Shown piece after piece: positions 22,625 to 34,989 of a stretch of 64,000 nucleotides of DNA. A program made the position numbers and the translations under genes. The DNA comes from Darksidea phi (lineage: Eukaryota > Ascomycota > Dothideomycetes > Pleosporales > Lentitheciaceae): positions 158,026 to 222,025 of the forward strand of contig JASJFT010000063.1 of the NCBI GenBank assembly GCA_030770425.1. Reading direction: 5' to 3'. Under the pieces are notes generated by a model that saw only the letters and a list, made by a program, of their open reading frames with translations, did no database searches and had not been told where the DNA came from. Position 1 is the stretch's first letter. Each line of letters starts with the position of its first letter.

Positions 22625-24517
22625 ATGGATTGTTCATATTTCATCCAAGACCAATATGTCTCACAGCAAGCTTATAAGCCTTATGAGCCCTATGCTATCC
22701 ACCCGACGTTCGGCTCGGCTTTGCAGACGCAACCTCCAGGTGGACACTTCACGACTGGCTCGACGGATTCATCCCTAGCCGCTCGCATCAATGAGCCCCA
22801 TAATGCCGATTTATCCAGTAAAATTCAGACTACATCTGCCCCCTCTATGGGCCCGCCCAGCCGGCCACGAAAGAAGAAGACCTCGACTTTGCGCGCCAGC
22901 GCTTGGGAGCCGTACAAGGCTCGAATCCTCGAGCTCCATATCACGCAAGGGTTACCGCTGAAGGAGGTCAAGAAAAAGATTGAAGAAGAGTTTGGGTTCG
23001 CGGCTGAGTAAGTTACTCTTACTGAGGTAGAGCAAATCGAATCAGACTTCAAGCGCACTGACATATATGGCGGCTGCAGGATACGGCAGTACCGAACACG
23101 CGTCAGCCAATGGGGGAAGGACAAGAACATTAAACCGCACGAGATGGAAGCAATCGTCAGAAAACGCCAGCAGAGAAGCCTTGTTGACGTCCACAAAGGT
23201 GAGCTGGTTTTCGAAGTCAGGAATGAACCAGTGGAGCCGCAAAAGATCGACCGATGGATGAAGAGGCATGGAGTGCCCGAAAGCCTTTTGTATGCTCCTA
23301 GTCCCGCCGCATGTAAGTTAGCATATGAAGGGTATGATCTCTGCTGACACGCGTAAGCTACGCCGTCTGCAGTCGGCTGTCGAACCATTTCTGAACGCGG
23401 TTCTCCTTTCTCGAGCCCTGGGTGTTCAGCAGCAGCTCTAGCTTCTCTACCAGAAGGCATCGCATCTGTAGCGCAAAGCCCACAGATACCCTCTCCCGCC
23501 CTTTCAATTACCAGCATAGTTCGGCCTCAAAACAGCACTTTTGCTGGCCAAAGTCCCGCACTCACGTATCAAACCCTTCCCACCTTCCCTGCAAGCTATC
23601 TTCCTATCGGAAATGTCGCTCAAGGCCCATGGGATCTCGCAGCAGGCCCCCTCCAATATCGCTATAGGCAAACGGACGAAGAGCGCCTGCGGAAACAACT
23701 GTCTAGGGCAGAGTCCTTGTTTGGACCTAACCATTCTACGACCCTGTCCCTATTGTATGATCTGGGAAGCGTACTCATAGTCCAAGGAAGATACAAATCC
23801 GCAGAGGAAGTGGTTCGCCGATCTGTAGAAGGCTACCAAATTGCAGGTGGACATGACAATGTCAAGGCGCTGGAAGCATTGGGGCTTCTTGGTCAGGTTC
23901 TAGGCCGCCAAGGGCTTTATACCAGGGCTGAGAAACTGCTCCGACGAACAATCGAATCCAAAAAGGTTATTCTAGGAGATGAGCATCCATCTACGGTGAC
24001 CAGCATGAGTTGGCTAGTGATTACGTACACGGATCAAGGGCGATGGAAGGAGGCAGAAGAGCTAGGGGCGAAAGTAATAGGGATATGTATAAGGGTACTC
24101 GGGGAAGAGCATCCTGATACGCTGGCTAGTATAGGTAGCCTAGCGTTGATGTATAGCAAAGGGCGATTGAAGGAGGCAGAAGAGCTAGGGGCGAAAGTAA
24201 TAGGGATACGTATAAGGGTACTTGGGGAAGAGCATCCTGATACGCTGGCTAGTATAGGTAGCCTAGCGTTGGTGTATAGGAGTCAAGGGCGATTGAAGGA
24301 GGCAGAAGAGCTAGGGGCGAGAGTAATGGAAAGCCAAAAGAGAGTATTTGGACCAGAGCATCCTCACACGCTGATAGCAATTGCGAACTATGCGTTCACG
24401 CTTAAATCACTAGGCCGGGCTCAAGAGGCTTTTCTACTATTAGAAACGTGCTATCAAGGGCGAGTAAGAGTTATTGGTTCTCATCACCTGTCACAAAGGA
24501 GATGCTTGAAGTCCTGA
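22625..24517 (+). CDS. Clr5-domain protein with tetratricopeptide repeats
   Basis: Three coding exons (22625-23007, 23080-23312, 23373-24517) give 586 residues. A Clr5 domain (about 95-150: WEPYKARILELH through RTRVSQWGKDKNIK) spans the first intron. A Ser/Pro/Ala linker follows, then kinesin-light-chain-type TPRs (about 340-570) with A-EEL and LG-x-EHP-T signatures. The start is the first ATG in this frame (22625). An upstream ATG at 22463 and a likely leader intron 22509-22567 lead into another frame that stops, so they look like 5'UTR. Clr5 domains are common in Pezizomycotina and named after an S. pombe silencing factor; TPRs bind partner proteins. Two TPR units are almost identical at DNA level (see the repeat at 24038). 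A role in regulation or self/non-self recognition is inference. Confidence 0.8.
24038..24329 (+). repeat. Near-identical tandem TPR-coding repeats
   Basis: Units start at 24038 (123 bp), 24161 (126 bp) and 24287 (partial, about 43 bp of high identity). Units 1 and 2 differ at only a few bases plus a 3-bp indel (YSKGR versus YRSQGR). Such identity in a coding region indicates recent duplication or gene conversion. Confidence 0.9.
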
Positions 24518-25522
24518 ACATATGGCGCACGGAGAACATGGAGATGGATTTATAACGCTCCTTCAAGTGTATATTATTAGGCTAGTACAAATGCAGGGTA
24601 AATGGCGCTGTGTTAGCGTGCTTACAGGTGATGATATGGCAATGTACGTGAGTCTGTAAACATATGCCGTTACTAGCTGCAGAAAGGATGGCCGGCCTAC
24701 CCAATGCTTTTGTTGCATTCTGGTACTTGAAAAGCTTCTTGATTCCAGTCTTAGAAATCAGCTCCTCACGTTGAATTAGTCATAGAACGGCCTCTAAAAT
24801 GTATATGAGCTCCATCCACGCCTCTTCTTATTCTGATTTTGGGACGGCGGGTAAAGCGACTTAGCTTAACCCTCTGCCTTGGCCGACAAGTGTCACTTTA
24901 TCCGAAATCGCGGTGAACTGTGCGCAAGTTACACACTGGACAATGCAAGACGTTGATGGTCTGTTTGGTGGGCGCGGATGCTGTCAGCAGTGGGAGTTCT
25001 CCTTGTAGCTGGTCATCTCGGCATGCATTTGTGTCCTCGGTGCTTGCCGGAGAGGGGATTGGCGAGGATTTCATCGCCATGGACCCATAGGATAGTGGGA
25101 GCCTCGTAATGGGTAATGACAATTTTATTTTTTGACCAACTAGAGGACATTTCGTCTTCCTGCTGCTGATTCACTATTTGTCGCAATCGATGTTGGTTAA
25201 AAAAAAAAACCTTAAAAAAACTCTTAAAAATCAATACTACAGGTACTGTTTTCCCACTCCATTCTCCAACGTTATGGCGCTGCCACCTTTACTAGCCTAC
25301 CCCCATTGTTGCTGAAAAATGTCTAGTCTGATAATAGAGTTAACGAGCGCGTATCGATAGTATAGGGCTGAAAGTGCCAATCAGAGCACCCCGTGCACGT
25401 GCCTCCTTCACATCCCGCACGCGGCGGTTTGACGCGTGCGCCGCAAAAGCGAAGACAGGCTCTTCTATCACGGCAACGCTCATGTGCAAAATGCTACAGA
25501 GCCCAATCTCTAGTACTTCAAC
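24518..25522. other. Intergenic region
   Basis: No gene is supported. An A-rich tract lies at about 25199-25230. The start of the RFTS gene follows at 25523. Confidence 0.5.
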
Positions 25523-27657
25523 ATGCTTATCCCGGAGCTCGAGGTCCTGAAACCTATCGATCCGTCCATATCCAACGCCGACGACTACGAGATCTTCGCT
25601 CTCAGCAACGCGCAAGTCGTGTACCAGAGCAATGGCAAGCCTGCGAGTTTGCTTGCAGCATATGCGGACATGCCGCTACGCGTTGAAGGTAGACTGGAGT
25701 CGCTGGATCGTGGACAGCTAAAATACCGTATGTTGAACCTGCGTGCTGCACGTAGCCGTCGGTGGACGGCCGCCCAGTAATCGAGAATCTGTCTGATTGC
25801 CATTTTCTAGTTGTCAAAAGGCCACATAAGCCCGTCGATATCGTAATTCGAAATGTGACACGCTTCTCCTACGGACAAATGACCGACGGCGAACTGGTGA
25901 TATGGGCGCTGGGCGAGGCTGGCTGGTTCGAGATACGACCAGCGCGTAACTACAAGGCAATATACCACGATATGGTCGAGGCAGTAGAATTGCTTTATTT
26001 TATTACCGACATCTACAATGAGCCGCGGAAGAGGGGCGGCGGGCCGAGTGCGCACTTGATATACCAGGAATACGCCGAAGACGAAAGATACCCGTGTACC
26101 AACCCAGAGCTCGCTGCCCAGATATTCCACAAGCATCATGAGTTCCTCATAATGTGCTTCTTGAACCGAGCGCAGGGCATTGGATGGAGCAACACGCCCA
26201 TTTATCAAAGCTTTAAGCGACAGTACCCAAAATTGTTCGAAACCGCAAAGGCTCGGATAGAAGGTCGCTATGGGCGGGCACCGAGAGAAACTCGAACATC
26301 GAAGCCATCACCTGTTCCCGTACCTGCCACCGTACCGGCATCCCAGAAACCCCGCGCGAACCGCAGCAAACCCCAGACACAGAAACCGCCCGAACATCCG
26401 AGGAAAGATGACAATTGGTGGGAAGCTGCAACTATCTACGAGTTCATTCGTTCGGCTATCAATAAACGTGCACTTAAACCGGGTCATGACCACATTACTA
26501 TTGATCGTGTCGCAAAGCTCATGGTCAAGCGGTACGAGATCGAAGAGATCGAGACAGCTAAGAACGTTTTGCTGGTGCATGCTCGGAACCTGTGTTGGAA
26601 GATTGAGCATCCACGAAGCAAGAGCGCGGCATTCCTGATCGATGAGCCAATATATCGGGAGCTTGAGGCAAGGCATGAACTTCCTGCTGCGGAGGTCCGG
26701 AAAGCTGAAGCGGTCCAGTTGCGACCAAGGCGAGATCACGCCCTACGCAGGGGGCAGGTCGATGTTTCGGACGACTCATCATCAGACGATCCCATCTCCA
26801 CACCCAAACATCGATCAGATGGGAGGAAAAAGAAAGGTCGCCTTTCCGTGCTGCGACCGAAGAGTGCCAAGTTTTCCGGCAAAGGGAAGGGAGTAAAGCG
26901 CGGAAAGGGTAAGAGGCCTGACGTAGAAGAAATCTCTGTGGAAGAAGCAGACTCTAGTGCAGAAGCCGGCGATGATAGCGATAGTGCTTCGGACATAGAA
27001 ATCGCCACACCTACTCAAGCGCTCTCACCTGGTCGGGTAAAACGGAAATTTATCGAGACAGGAGACGATGAGGAAGAGAAGGGCAGGCGGAAACGTGCAG
27101 CTAGCGCATCTGCAACACCTGAATCACCGCCATCGACAGAAGAGGATGAGGACACGGAAGCGGAAGCAGCGGAGGCAGACAACGAGGCTCCACTTCCATT
27201 ACGGAACCGGACTACGAATATTTCGGTGAATGGCAAATCGGCAGAAACGTCGAAGCCGATCCTTGTACCACCTATAGTGTCAACACCTCTACCTACATAC
27301 GAAGCCAACGGCCCTCGCGACTCCTGGTTATGTACTTTCGATGGGTGCAGTCAGCGGATATATGGTGCAAGTAAAGATGTAGGCCGGCAATTGATCACGG
27401 AGCACCTTGAGGATCATGCTAAAGGGAGACATGCTGTTGTGGGTATTCTTCTCCGCGAGGAGCAGAAGCTTTGTCTGCCTGTCAAGTGAGTCCAAATAGA
27501 TTGCCAAATCTTAAGAGACGCAGGTCTAATTTTCTACAGCAACCTCCTCAAGAAGATCCGCGAAATGAGCGAGGCGCAAAAACCCCTTTTCCCTTCCCCT
27601 TCCCTGGGCCCCGCGTCTCCGGCGCTTCAGCCGCAGCCGATCCGCAGGATGGTGTAG
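25523..27657 (+). CDS. RFTS (DNMT1 replication-foci) domain protein, Raf2-like
   Basis: Three exons (25523-25727, 25811-27485, 27540-27657) give 665 residues. The N-terminal domain matches the replication-foci targeting fold also used in fungal proteins: DYEIFALSNAQVVY, then VDIVIRNVTRFSYGQ, then ELVIWALGEAGWFEIRP (about 20-125). A helical region with WWEAATIYEFIRSAI follows. The middle is charged and probably disordered (KRGKGKRP, acidic runs). Near the C-terminus WLCTFDGCSQ...HLEDHAKGRH forms a C-x4-C...H-x3-H zinc-finger-like element. RFTS plus a C-terminal finger without a methyltransferase domain is the plan of S. pombe Raf2, a CLRC subunit needed for H3K9 methylation. A heterochromatin role is therefore likely but inferred. 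The first intron (83 bp) is longer than its neighbours. Confidence 0.8.
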
Positions 27658-28223
27658 CTTGTTATTGTCTGCATTGTCCCCCTTTTGTTACTTCTACTCT
27701 TCTCCCTTGAGGGACTGTTTCAATGCATGCAAAGCTTGACGGAATATCCGTTTCCATTCCGCTTTGTGCTCTTACTATCAACTAGATTGGGCGTTGTGGT
27801 AGTTTATCTTACGTTTAGGGGATGGCACTGCGCCTAAGTGGTTGCCTATCTCCGGTAGCATCTGGTTAGAACATCTATTCCCATTTGTATATGATTAATG
27901 AAATATCGATTTAGTCATTATCAACTGTTATCTGGCTTCATTGCATCACCAAGGCAGAGGACCGTCAAACTAATATCATTATTTTGATTCGAGCGGACTA
28001 TCGTCACTTGCAACGCCAGCCCATGGTCTATATTTCCCTTCCGCAACCGTATGGTGAAAAGACAACGGGGAGAAGTGGAGAGCGGGCATGTACAGTAAGT
28101 AGCGCCAGAAATTGTTGTACAAGAAAGGTCCCAAGACCTTATATGTGGAAGAGAATCCATCCGTACTTTTACACATCCACTCTACATGCCAGATACCCAT
28201 CGTACAGTTGTTGTTGCGAACGT
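27658..28223. other. Convergent 3' intergenic region
   Basis: This lies between the 3' ends of the RFTS and EF-Tu genes. It is AT-rich from about 27860 to 27990 and is consistent with 3'UTRs and terminators. No gene is seen. Confidence 0.6.
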
Positions 28224-29696
28224 TTACTCCAGAATCTGGGTTACCAGACCCGTAGCGACTGTCCGTCCACCTTCTCTCATGTTGAATCGCTGACCCGCCT
28301 CCAGGACATGCGGCTGGTGGAGCTCGCAGACCATCTCAACGTTGTCACCGGGCATAACCAGCTTCTCTTGCGCGTTCTCGGTGCCCTCGGGCCACATGAG
28401 CGAAGCGCTCTCGTCGGCGGTTCGGATGAACATCTGTGGCCTGTAGTTCTCGCCGAAGCCGGTGTGACGTCCACCCTCCTCCTTGGTCAGCACGTACATG
28501 GAGACCAGAAATTTCTTGTGCGCTTTGACGGAGCCGGGGACAGCCACGACCATACCACGCTTGACGTCCTCGCGCTTCACACCACGGAGGAGGAGACCGG
28601 AGTTGTCGCCTGCTCTTGACTCGTTGCAGGACTTCTTGAAGGTCTCGATATCGGTGACCTTGGTCTTGATGGGGGCGGTACCCTTGCCTACAAGCTCGAC
28701 CTCGGAATCCTTCTTCAAAATACCACGTTCGACACGGCCAGAGCACACGGTACCGCGACCGGCGATGGAGAAGACGTCCTCGACGGCCATGAGGAAGGGC
28801 TTTTCGGTGTCGCGCTGTGGGGTGGGGATCCAGGAGTCGACAGCCTCGAGCAGCTCATCAATTTTCTTCTCGCCGATATCAGGCTGGCGGCCCTCGAGAG
28901 AGCAAAGAGCAGAGCCCATGATGATGGGGGTCTCGTCACCCTCGAAGCCGTACGAGGACAGCAGCTCGCGCATTTCCATCTCAACGAGTTCCAACATCTC
29001 CTTGTCCTCAATAGCGTCGACCTTGTTGACGAAGACAACGATCTTTTGGACACCGACTTGGCGGGCGAGGAGCAAGTGCTCCCGAGTTTGGGGCCTGCAT
29101 ATCCATCAGCATCCACTCCTGCTTCGCATGTGCCTCAACATCTTACATCTGGCCATCTGAAGCGGCAACAACAATGATAGCGCCATCCATGTTTGCGGCA
29201 CCCGTAATCATGTTCTTGATGTAATCGGCATGACCGGGGCAGTCGACGTGGGCATAGTGCCTGTTGTCGGTCGAGTACTCGATATGTGCCGTCGCGATGG
29301 TGATACCACGTTTCCGCTCTTCAGGAGCCTTATCGATGGCGCCGTATTCGAGGAACTTGGCATAACCCTTTTCCGCTTGACGCTTCGTGATGGCTGCTGT
29401 GAGGGTTGTCTGTACTCACAGTTAGAATAAGGGGGGCAATTGGGGCACTGGGTCATCGTGCCTTTCCGTGATCGACGTGACCAATAGTACCTGTCTTAAT
29501 TAGCAATGAGTGTCGGAAGCTTGTAGAAAGACGTACCGATATTGACGTGCGGCTTATCACGCTGGAAGACAGCCGCGTAGTTCCTCACACCATATTTGCC
29601 CTGAGCACCCCAAGCTTGCTGGACCGGGTTGACGCCCCTCTGGTACTTGAGCGCATTGCGCGATGTCCGCAGGAAAGTTCGTGAGAAGGACGACAT
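28224..29696 (-). CDS. TUF1: Mitochondrial translation elongation factor Tu
   Basis: Four exons (29696-29537, 29490-29462, 29409-29147, 29094-28224) give 440 residues, close to yeast Tuf1. An Arg/Ser-rich presequence ([17 protein letters not shown]) precedes [17 protein letters not shown], in which the P-loop is assembled from three exons. DCPGHADY and NKVD are intact, and the C-terminus ends in VTQILE. EF-Tu carries aminoacyl-tRNA to mitochondrial ribosomes. Exon 2 is only 29 nt. The second intron (29461-29410) must begin with GC: splicing after the Lys codon of DHGK leaves AAAG|GCACG, and no GT donor keeps the P-loop. The gene is divergent from a valine-catabolism gene. Confidence 0.96.
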
Positions 29697-30106
29697 ATCT
29701 GCAATCCAATTAAAAGAAAGCGTATGTAGTATAAAGGCAGGAGAATGGAAGAAGGCGCAATTGGGATGGAACGTGTTGGCGGCGGAGAGCTCCTGCATTA
29801 TTTTCTGAGCCACTAACGCGCACGGCTTTCTGCGCGGTCACGTGAACTGTCTGTGCACATGCGGAAGCTTTCTGGAGCTTCTGCAACCATTGAAACACTT
29901 GGACACGCCAATCGGAGCGGGAAAGCTTTCCCGAAATAGCCGAATATCAATCGGACGTTCATTAGATCTGACTTCCTCGACCTCACTCTTTCAAGATCAA
30001 TTGAGCATTCGAGCATCTAGAAGTCCGTATTCCCTTGGACATCCGAGGTTGTTCGGCGGCCTTTGAAAAGTTACATCACAGCGTCCAGCCGACGTAATCT
30101 TCCCAC
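29697..30106. promoter_or_regulatory. Divergent promoter region between TUF1 and EHD3-like genes
   Basis: This 410-bp spacer separates the start codons of two nuclear genes for mitochondrial proteins transcribed away from each other. It must hold both promoters. I see no clear TATA box. Confidence 0.6.
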
Positions 30107-31650
30107 ATGTCTCTCCGCACATCTATTCGAGGTACAACAGCGCCGCTGAGCTGGGCCTCGCGGACATCGACCTGCAAAATGCCTCTACGCGCAAAGATTG
30201 CACAGCCTGCATGGATGAGCGGGAGTAGGAAGGTAGGCTCCCCGCAGCTTCAGCATCTCCATTCATCCTAGCAAAGTAGCAAAGATTAACAGCAATGCAG
30301 TACTCAAAGCCCACAGAGAACCTCCTCGCCGAACAACCAGACGACGACCCCGATGATGTCATATTCACAAACAATTACGGTGTCCGGTCTATCGAGCTCA
30401 ACCGACCTAAGAAGCTCAACTCCCTGAACGGCTCTATGGCGCGCAAAATAATCCCACGGTTACAGGAATGGGCAAAGTCTGAATTGGCAGGCGTCGTAGT
30501 GATAAAAGGAGCAGGGCGAGCATTCTGCGCGGGCGGGGATGTTGCAGCGCTCGCACAATGGAACAAAACGGGAGCGGAAGGCCAGCAGAAGAGCTCGGAT
30601 TACTTTGGCCTAGAATACAAGCTCGATCACCTTATTGCGACATATACAAAGCCATACGTTGCATTCATGGATGGTATCACAATGGGCGGAGGTGTTGGGT
30701 TGAGCATTCACGCCCCCTTCCGCATTGCGACCGAAAACACACTCTTCGCCATGCCCGAAACAACCATAGGTTTCTTTCCCGACGTCGGTGCATCTTTCTT
30801 CCTCCCGCGCATGGAAGGCTCCTTGGGAACATACCTTGCGCTCACAAGTGAGCAGCTCAAAGGCGTGGATGCCTTTTACCACGGCGTAGCAACCCACTTC
30901 ATCCACAGCTCCACCCTCCAACAACTCGAATCGCGTCTCGCAGAGCTACAGTTCCCCGACTACATGTCCCTACAAGACCGTTTCAAAATCATTAATGCCA
31001 CCATCGAGGAGTTCAGCACCGGTCTGCCCACCCCCAAACCGCACATCTCTGGCGATCTCCGCAGAGTAATTGACAGGGTATTCCACAACGACCAGCCAAG
31101 CATCCAAGCTGTTCTCGACTCCCTCACCGAAGTGAAAGACTCCCCTCAATCCTCAGAAGAAATCAAAACCTGGGCCACAAAGACAATAGACACACTCCAC
31201 ACCCGCTCCCCCATCGCCGTCGCTGTAACCCTCCAACAAATGCGCATCGGCCGCCGCTGGTCCATCACCCAGACCTTCCAGCGCGAATACGACATCGCCT
31301 CGCGCTTCATGGCGCACCCCGACTTCGTCGAGGGCGTAACAGCCCGCCTCATCGAGCGCAAGAAAGAGCGTCCAAATTGGCAGCCCAACAAGCTCTCGGA
31401 CGTTAAGCGCTCTGAAATCGACGCGTTCTTCGCACAGGATCCAAGCCAACCAAGCCTACCGCTCATCAGCGATAAGAACTATGACGAATACCCCCATCGA
31501 TGGATCGGCTTGCCGCGCGAGGAGGAAATTCTGAGGGAGGCTAGTGGCATGAGTGCAAATGATGCCGTGGCTAGTTTGTTGGAGAAGTATAATGGGAAGC
31601 AGGGTGTGAGAGAAAAGGTGGCGGAAGTGTTGGAGAGATATGGGTTGTAG
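30107..31650 (+). CDS. EHD3: 3-hydroxyisobutyryl-CoA hydrolase, mitochondrial
   Basis: Two exons (30107-30232, 30301-31650) give 491 residues. Exon 1 encodes a basic, Ser/Thr-rich leader (MSLRTSIRGTTAPLSW) typical of a matrix-targeting signal, and the acceptor at 30300 is the one that keeps frame. The body is a crotonase fold of the HIBCH branch: oxyanion-hole strand GAGRAFCAGGDV, then MDGITMGGGVGLS, the catalytic-Glu segment MPETTIGFFPDVGASF, and a long C-terminal extension absent from simple enoyl-CoA hydratases. The enzyme hydrolyses 3-hydroxyisobutyryl-CoA in valine breakdown; in yeast Ehd3 is also linked to the mitochondrial ribosome. Length matches yeast Ehd3. It converges on VPS16 with a 152-bp gap. 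Confidence 0.93.
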
Positions 31651-31802
31651 ATATACTCTGCCTTCTCTCTTGTATAGATAGACCTTCATGCATCATTGAG
31701 AATCCAAGGATATATTTCTCATCTATGCACATATCTGGCCTTTTCTTCTCTCACATAATGTTTTCAACGAATACAGCTTGTAGTGTACAGTACCCCGATC
31801 GA

Positions 31803-34587
31803 TTATCGCCTACCAGCGGGCAACATACCCAGTAGCCTCTCTACCTCCACCGCCGCACTTCCCGTCGCCTTCCCTCTAATCTCCTCCAGCAACGCCCTGT
31901 CTTTCGCCTTGAAAGCCTCCTCGCCCGCCTTCACTAGAAGCCCACATTTAGTCCACATGGTGACCCTCTCCGGCACCCCAAGATTCGTACATTTAGGCAC
32001 GAAAACCGACGCCACTCGAGTGTTGCCAGCCGAAAGCACCTCGTTGAAGAAGGGCTCCCAGCCAATTGGACTCTTCTTCTGCTTACTTATCTCCTCCAGT
32101 TCGTTCCAGTGCCGGGCGTTGACGAGAGCGCGGAGTCTGAGCCATGTGTATGTCTTTTCTGAGATCCTGAATTCGGATTGGACTTTTTGAGCACGCTTGT
32201 TGTGGCCTTGGCGGATAAGTTCAAAGATTGTTTGGTGTGCGCTGAGACCGATGAAAGAGGAGGAAGTACTTGCGATGGGCGCGTTATCTCGTGGTCCAAG
32301 GTCCTTCTCGAACTGTTCTTGTAGGCGGAGGAGTTTAGCTGTGTCGTCTAGAGCCTGGCGTTGGAAGTGAGCGGAGGGCTCACGAGAATCTGATAAATAC
32401 TTCGACGCAAGTTTCAACTTATCGATCGAGCCCAATAGAGAAGGCTGACTGAGTGCTTCCGTGAGAAGTAAATTGGAGCCATCAAGGCGGCGGTCGTCTT
32501 GGTAGTATAGGTCTTTGAGTAGTTCGCGGTCTTGGTCTTGTGCCGAGGATTCGACGAGCGCGGTTGCGACCGGGCGACTATTAATCACCCGGAAGAAACT
32601 CGCTAAAGGTAGCTTCTTGCGGAGATGTAGAAGGACGTGGAAAATGAGGTCAGTGTCACCCGACTCTATCGCTTTGTCGAGAGCGATGTTGTCTTCCTTC
32701 ATATTGAGGAGGAGAGGGACCTGTTTGCCAGCCCTCGGCTCATAGTTCAGCAGCTCTGTGGCTAAACGTACGCGACCTTCGTCGTATGCTGCATGCGCTA
32801 TTTCTTCGAACGAAATACCCGGTTTACCGTGAAGCTTCTTAACAATAAGGGAGCAAATGTCTTCTTCCGTATCCGCTGAGACGCGTACTTTCTGCTGCGC
32901 CCAATGACCGTGAATATGTGAAGTGGGTAAATGGAGGTAGGATGCGATTCGTAGCGCGAGCAGGTACTCGTTTCGATTCGTAAGGCGCTCTACGAGTTTC
33001 TCTGGGGTGAGGCGCCGGTATTGGTCATAACTGAGGGGGAGACCTGAGGGTTGAGTCAGTAAAGCTTGGAGCAGCGAAGTGTTAACACAAGTTACGCACC
33101 AATCTCATAAAAACGGACTGCGTTGAGGACCCGGAGGGTGTCGCAGGTGTCGACGAAGTCATCGCTGGAGTAAAGATCTAGCACGGACTTTCCAAAAGAG
33201 GCAGCACGAAGAAGCGCTTTCTGCCAGTGAATGTTGAACTCGTGAGCTGCCGCTTTGACGCATGTATCTACCGCCTCTCCAAGATTAGGACGGATGAGCT
33301 GAATCAGATCGTCTGCTTTTGGTGACTTCTGATCTAGTAGGGAGGATGCTTCCAGGAGGTTTGCGGCGGGGGAGTCGGAGCCTAATCTGAAGACGTCGAC
33401 GGTCTCATCCGGGACCTTCTGGAGGTATTCACACACGTCATTAGTGAGGAGTCGCAATCCATCGACGTCGGGCAAGAGATGTATCCAGGCGTCGTAGTAG
33501 AATTTGGTAGCGGCGCTCCTTGGACCGATGAGGTGTACTTCGTCCTCCCAGGCTAGCGCGACCGCATTGCTGCCGCACCATTGCATGTCCTTCGGTACCG
33601 TCTTAACTTTGCTATCATACTCGCTCAACTTGTCGCTCCAGTCCCCGCTGACCACCCACACCTTCCCATCCTCTGTGTAGAAAGCGAGGAACTCACCCCG
33701 CGGGCTGACGCTGATGTGCCTAAATGGCCCGGCATCGAAGTTCCGGTCTTCCGCTTCCGTTGCATCCACTACGTATAATGTCTTCCCAATAGCAAGTATG
33801 ACTTCGACAGACCGCGAGAGAGAGTACGCTGGTGGTATGATTGACCATGAGATTATGGGATCAGAGGGGGGTGTGGCAAGGAGTTTAGGGCGTGGCTCTG
33901 TGTACGAGGTGACGGAGATGAGGTTGTTGTTTCCGAGAAGGGCAACGAAGCCGGAGCTGTAGAACTTGCACGACTGGACAAGATGCTCTTCTGCACCGTG
34001 TCCAAGCGAAAAGGGTATGAAGTCGCCCTGGAGGTCATAATAGCACCGCACGGTGCCATCCTCGGTTACGACAAGGAGCTTTTCGTCTTCTGACCAGCCC
34101 AGCCCTTTGATTGTGCCTTTCTCCCACTGTATTCGTCAGCATATTCCTCTCTGCGGTCCGCACTGTGTTCCACGAGGGAATAGGCTCTTGGGCGAATTAG
34201 CCTCAAAAGGCAACCAGTTTGCCCAATCCACATGAAGACTGTGAAGGGTATAGCTAATTCATCGGTGGTCGGAAATGTGTGGTCGTACATTTAGGCGTCG
34301 TATCAGCTTCCCCGCGCAGCTGTAGATGTCGATGCTCGACTTGTTCGCCTGCGCCCCTCGATAGGCAATGATCTTGTTCTCATCGCGATAAATGGCTGCA
34401 CCAAATAAATTAGCACCTGCTGCTACTCCAAGTGTGCCAGAATCGTACCTACAGCGCCGCTATACGGAGCCCCCGCCGCATGGTAGTTCTCAAGCTCGAG
34501 ATCCTGGTCGAAGACGGCCGTGTACAACTGAATCTTGCGGTAGAACTTATCCCCGAGCTTCTCCCAGTTCGCTGTGGGCTTCGACAT
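31803..34587 (-). CDS. VPS16: Vacuolar sorting protein Vps16, core HOPS/CORVET subunit
   Basis: Four exons (34587-34449, 34395-34289, 34126-33100, 33043-31803) give 837 residues. The N-terminal half is the Vps16 beta-propeller: WEKLGDKFYRK, YTAVFDQDLELENY, GTIKGLGWSEDEKLLVVTEDGTV, then SGFVALLGNNNLI. The C-terminal half is helical (Vps16_C, about 500-830). Vps16 is shared by the HOPS and CORVET tethers and organises Vps33, acting in fusion at endosomes and vacuoles together with Ypt7, which is also encoded in this window at 54288. The 162-bp intron 2 is unusually long for the region. The Met at 34587 is the conserved start; the open frame upstream of it is probably leader. Confidence 0.95.
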
Positions 34588-34989
34588 GTCATGCGACAGT
34601 GGGTACCATGGAGATGATGCTGTAGAAGCGACAGCCGGGCTTCGAGCTCGGAGCTTGAAGCCATAGATGGTCTGTGCGCATCCGTCGGAATCAGCGACGC
34701 TTGTATTCCACGACAATGATTAGTAAAGATGGTCGTTACTAACACCGGGTATCTTCGTGCTTCCTGCAAGGCCTGAAGATTCGAACATTGTGTGGAGGGA
34801 TATTTGAATTATGGCTAGCCATTATACCGCTGGAAAAACTCTGACAGACCTGTTCGAACACAAACGCCGTCGCTCAATGCTGTCGTAATTTGACCTAAAC
34901 CCGGATCCCTATCGATCTCTGAAGCCCTTTCTTGATCCAACCCTTACCCCAACGGACGCATATCCAGCGACATATCTCCCAGGGATATC
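34588..34989. other. Spacer between VPS16 start and kinesin stop
   Basis: Both flanking genes are on the minus strand, so this holds the kinesin 3' end and the VPS16 promoter. No other gene is seen. Confidence 0.6.
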
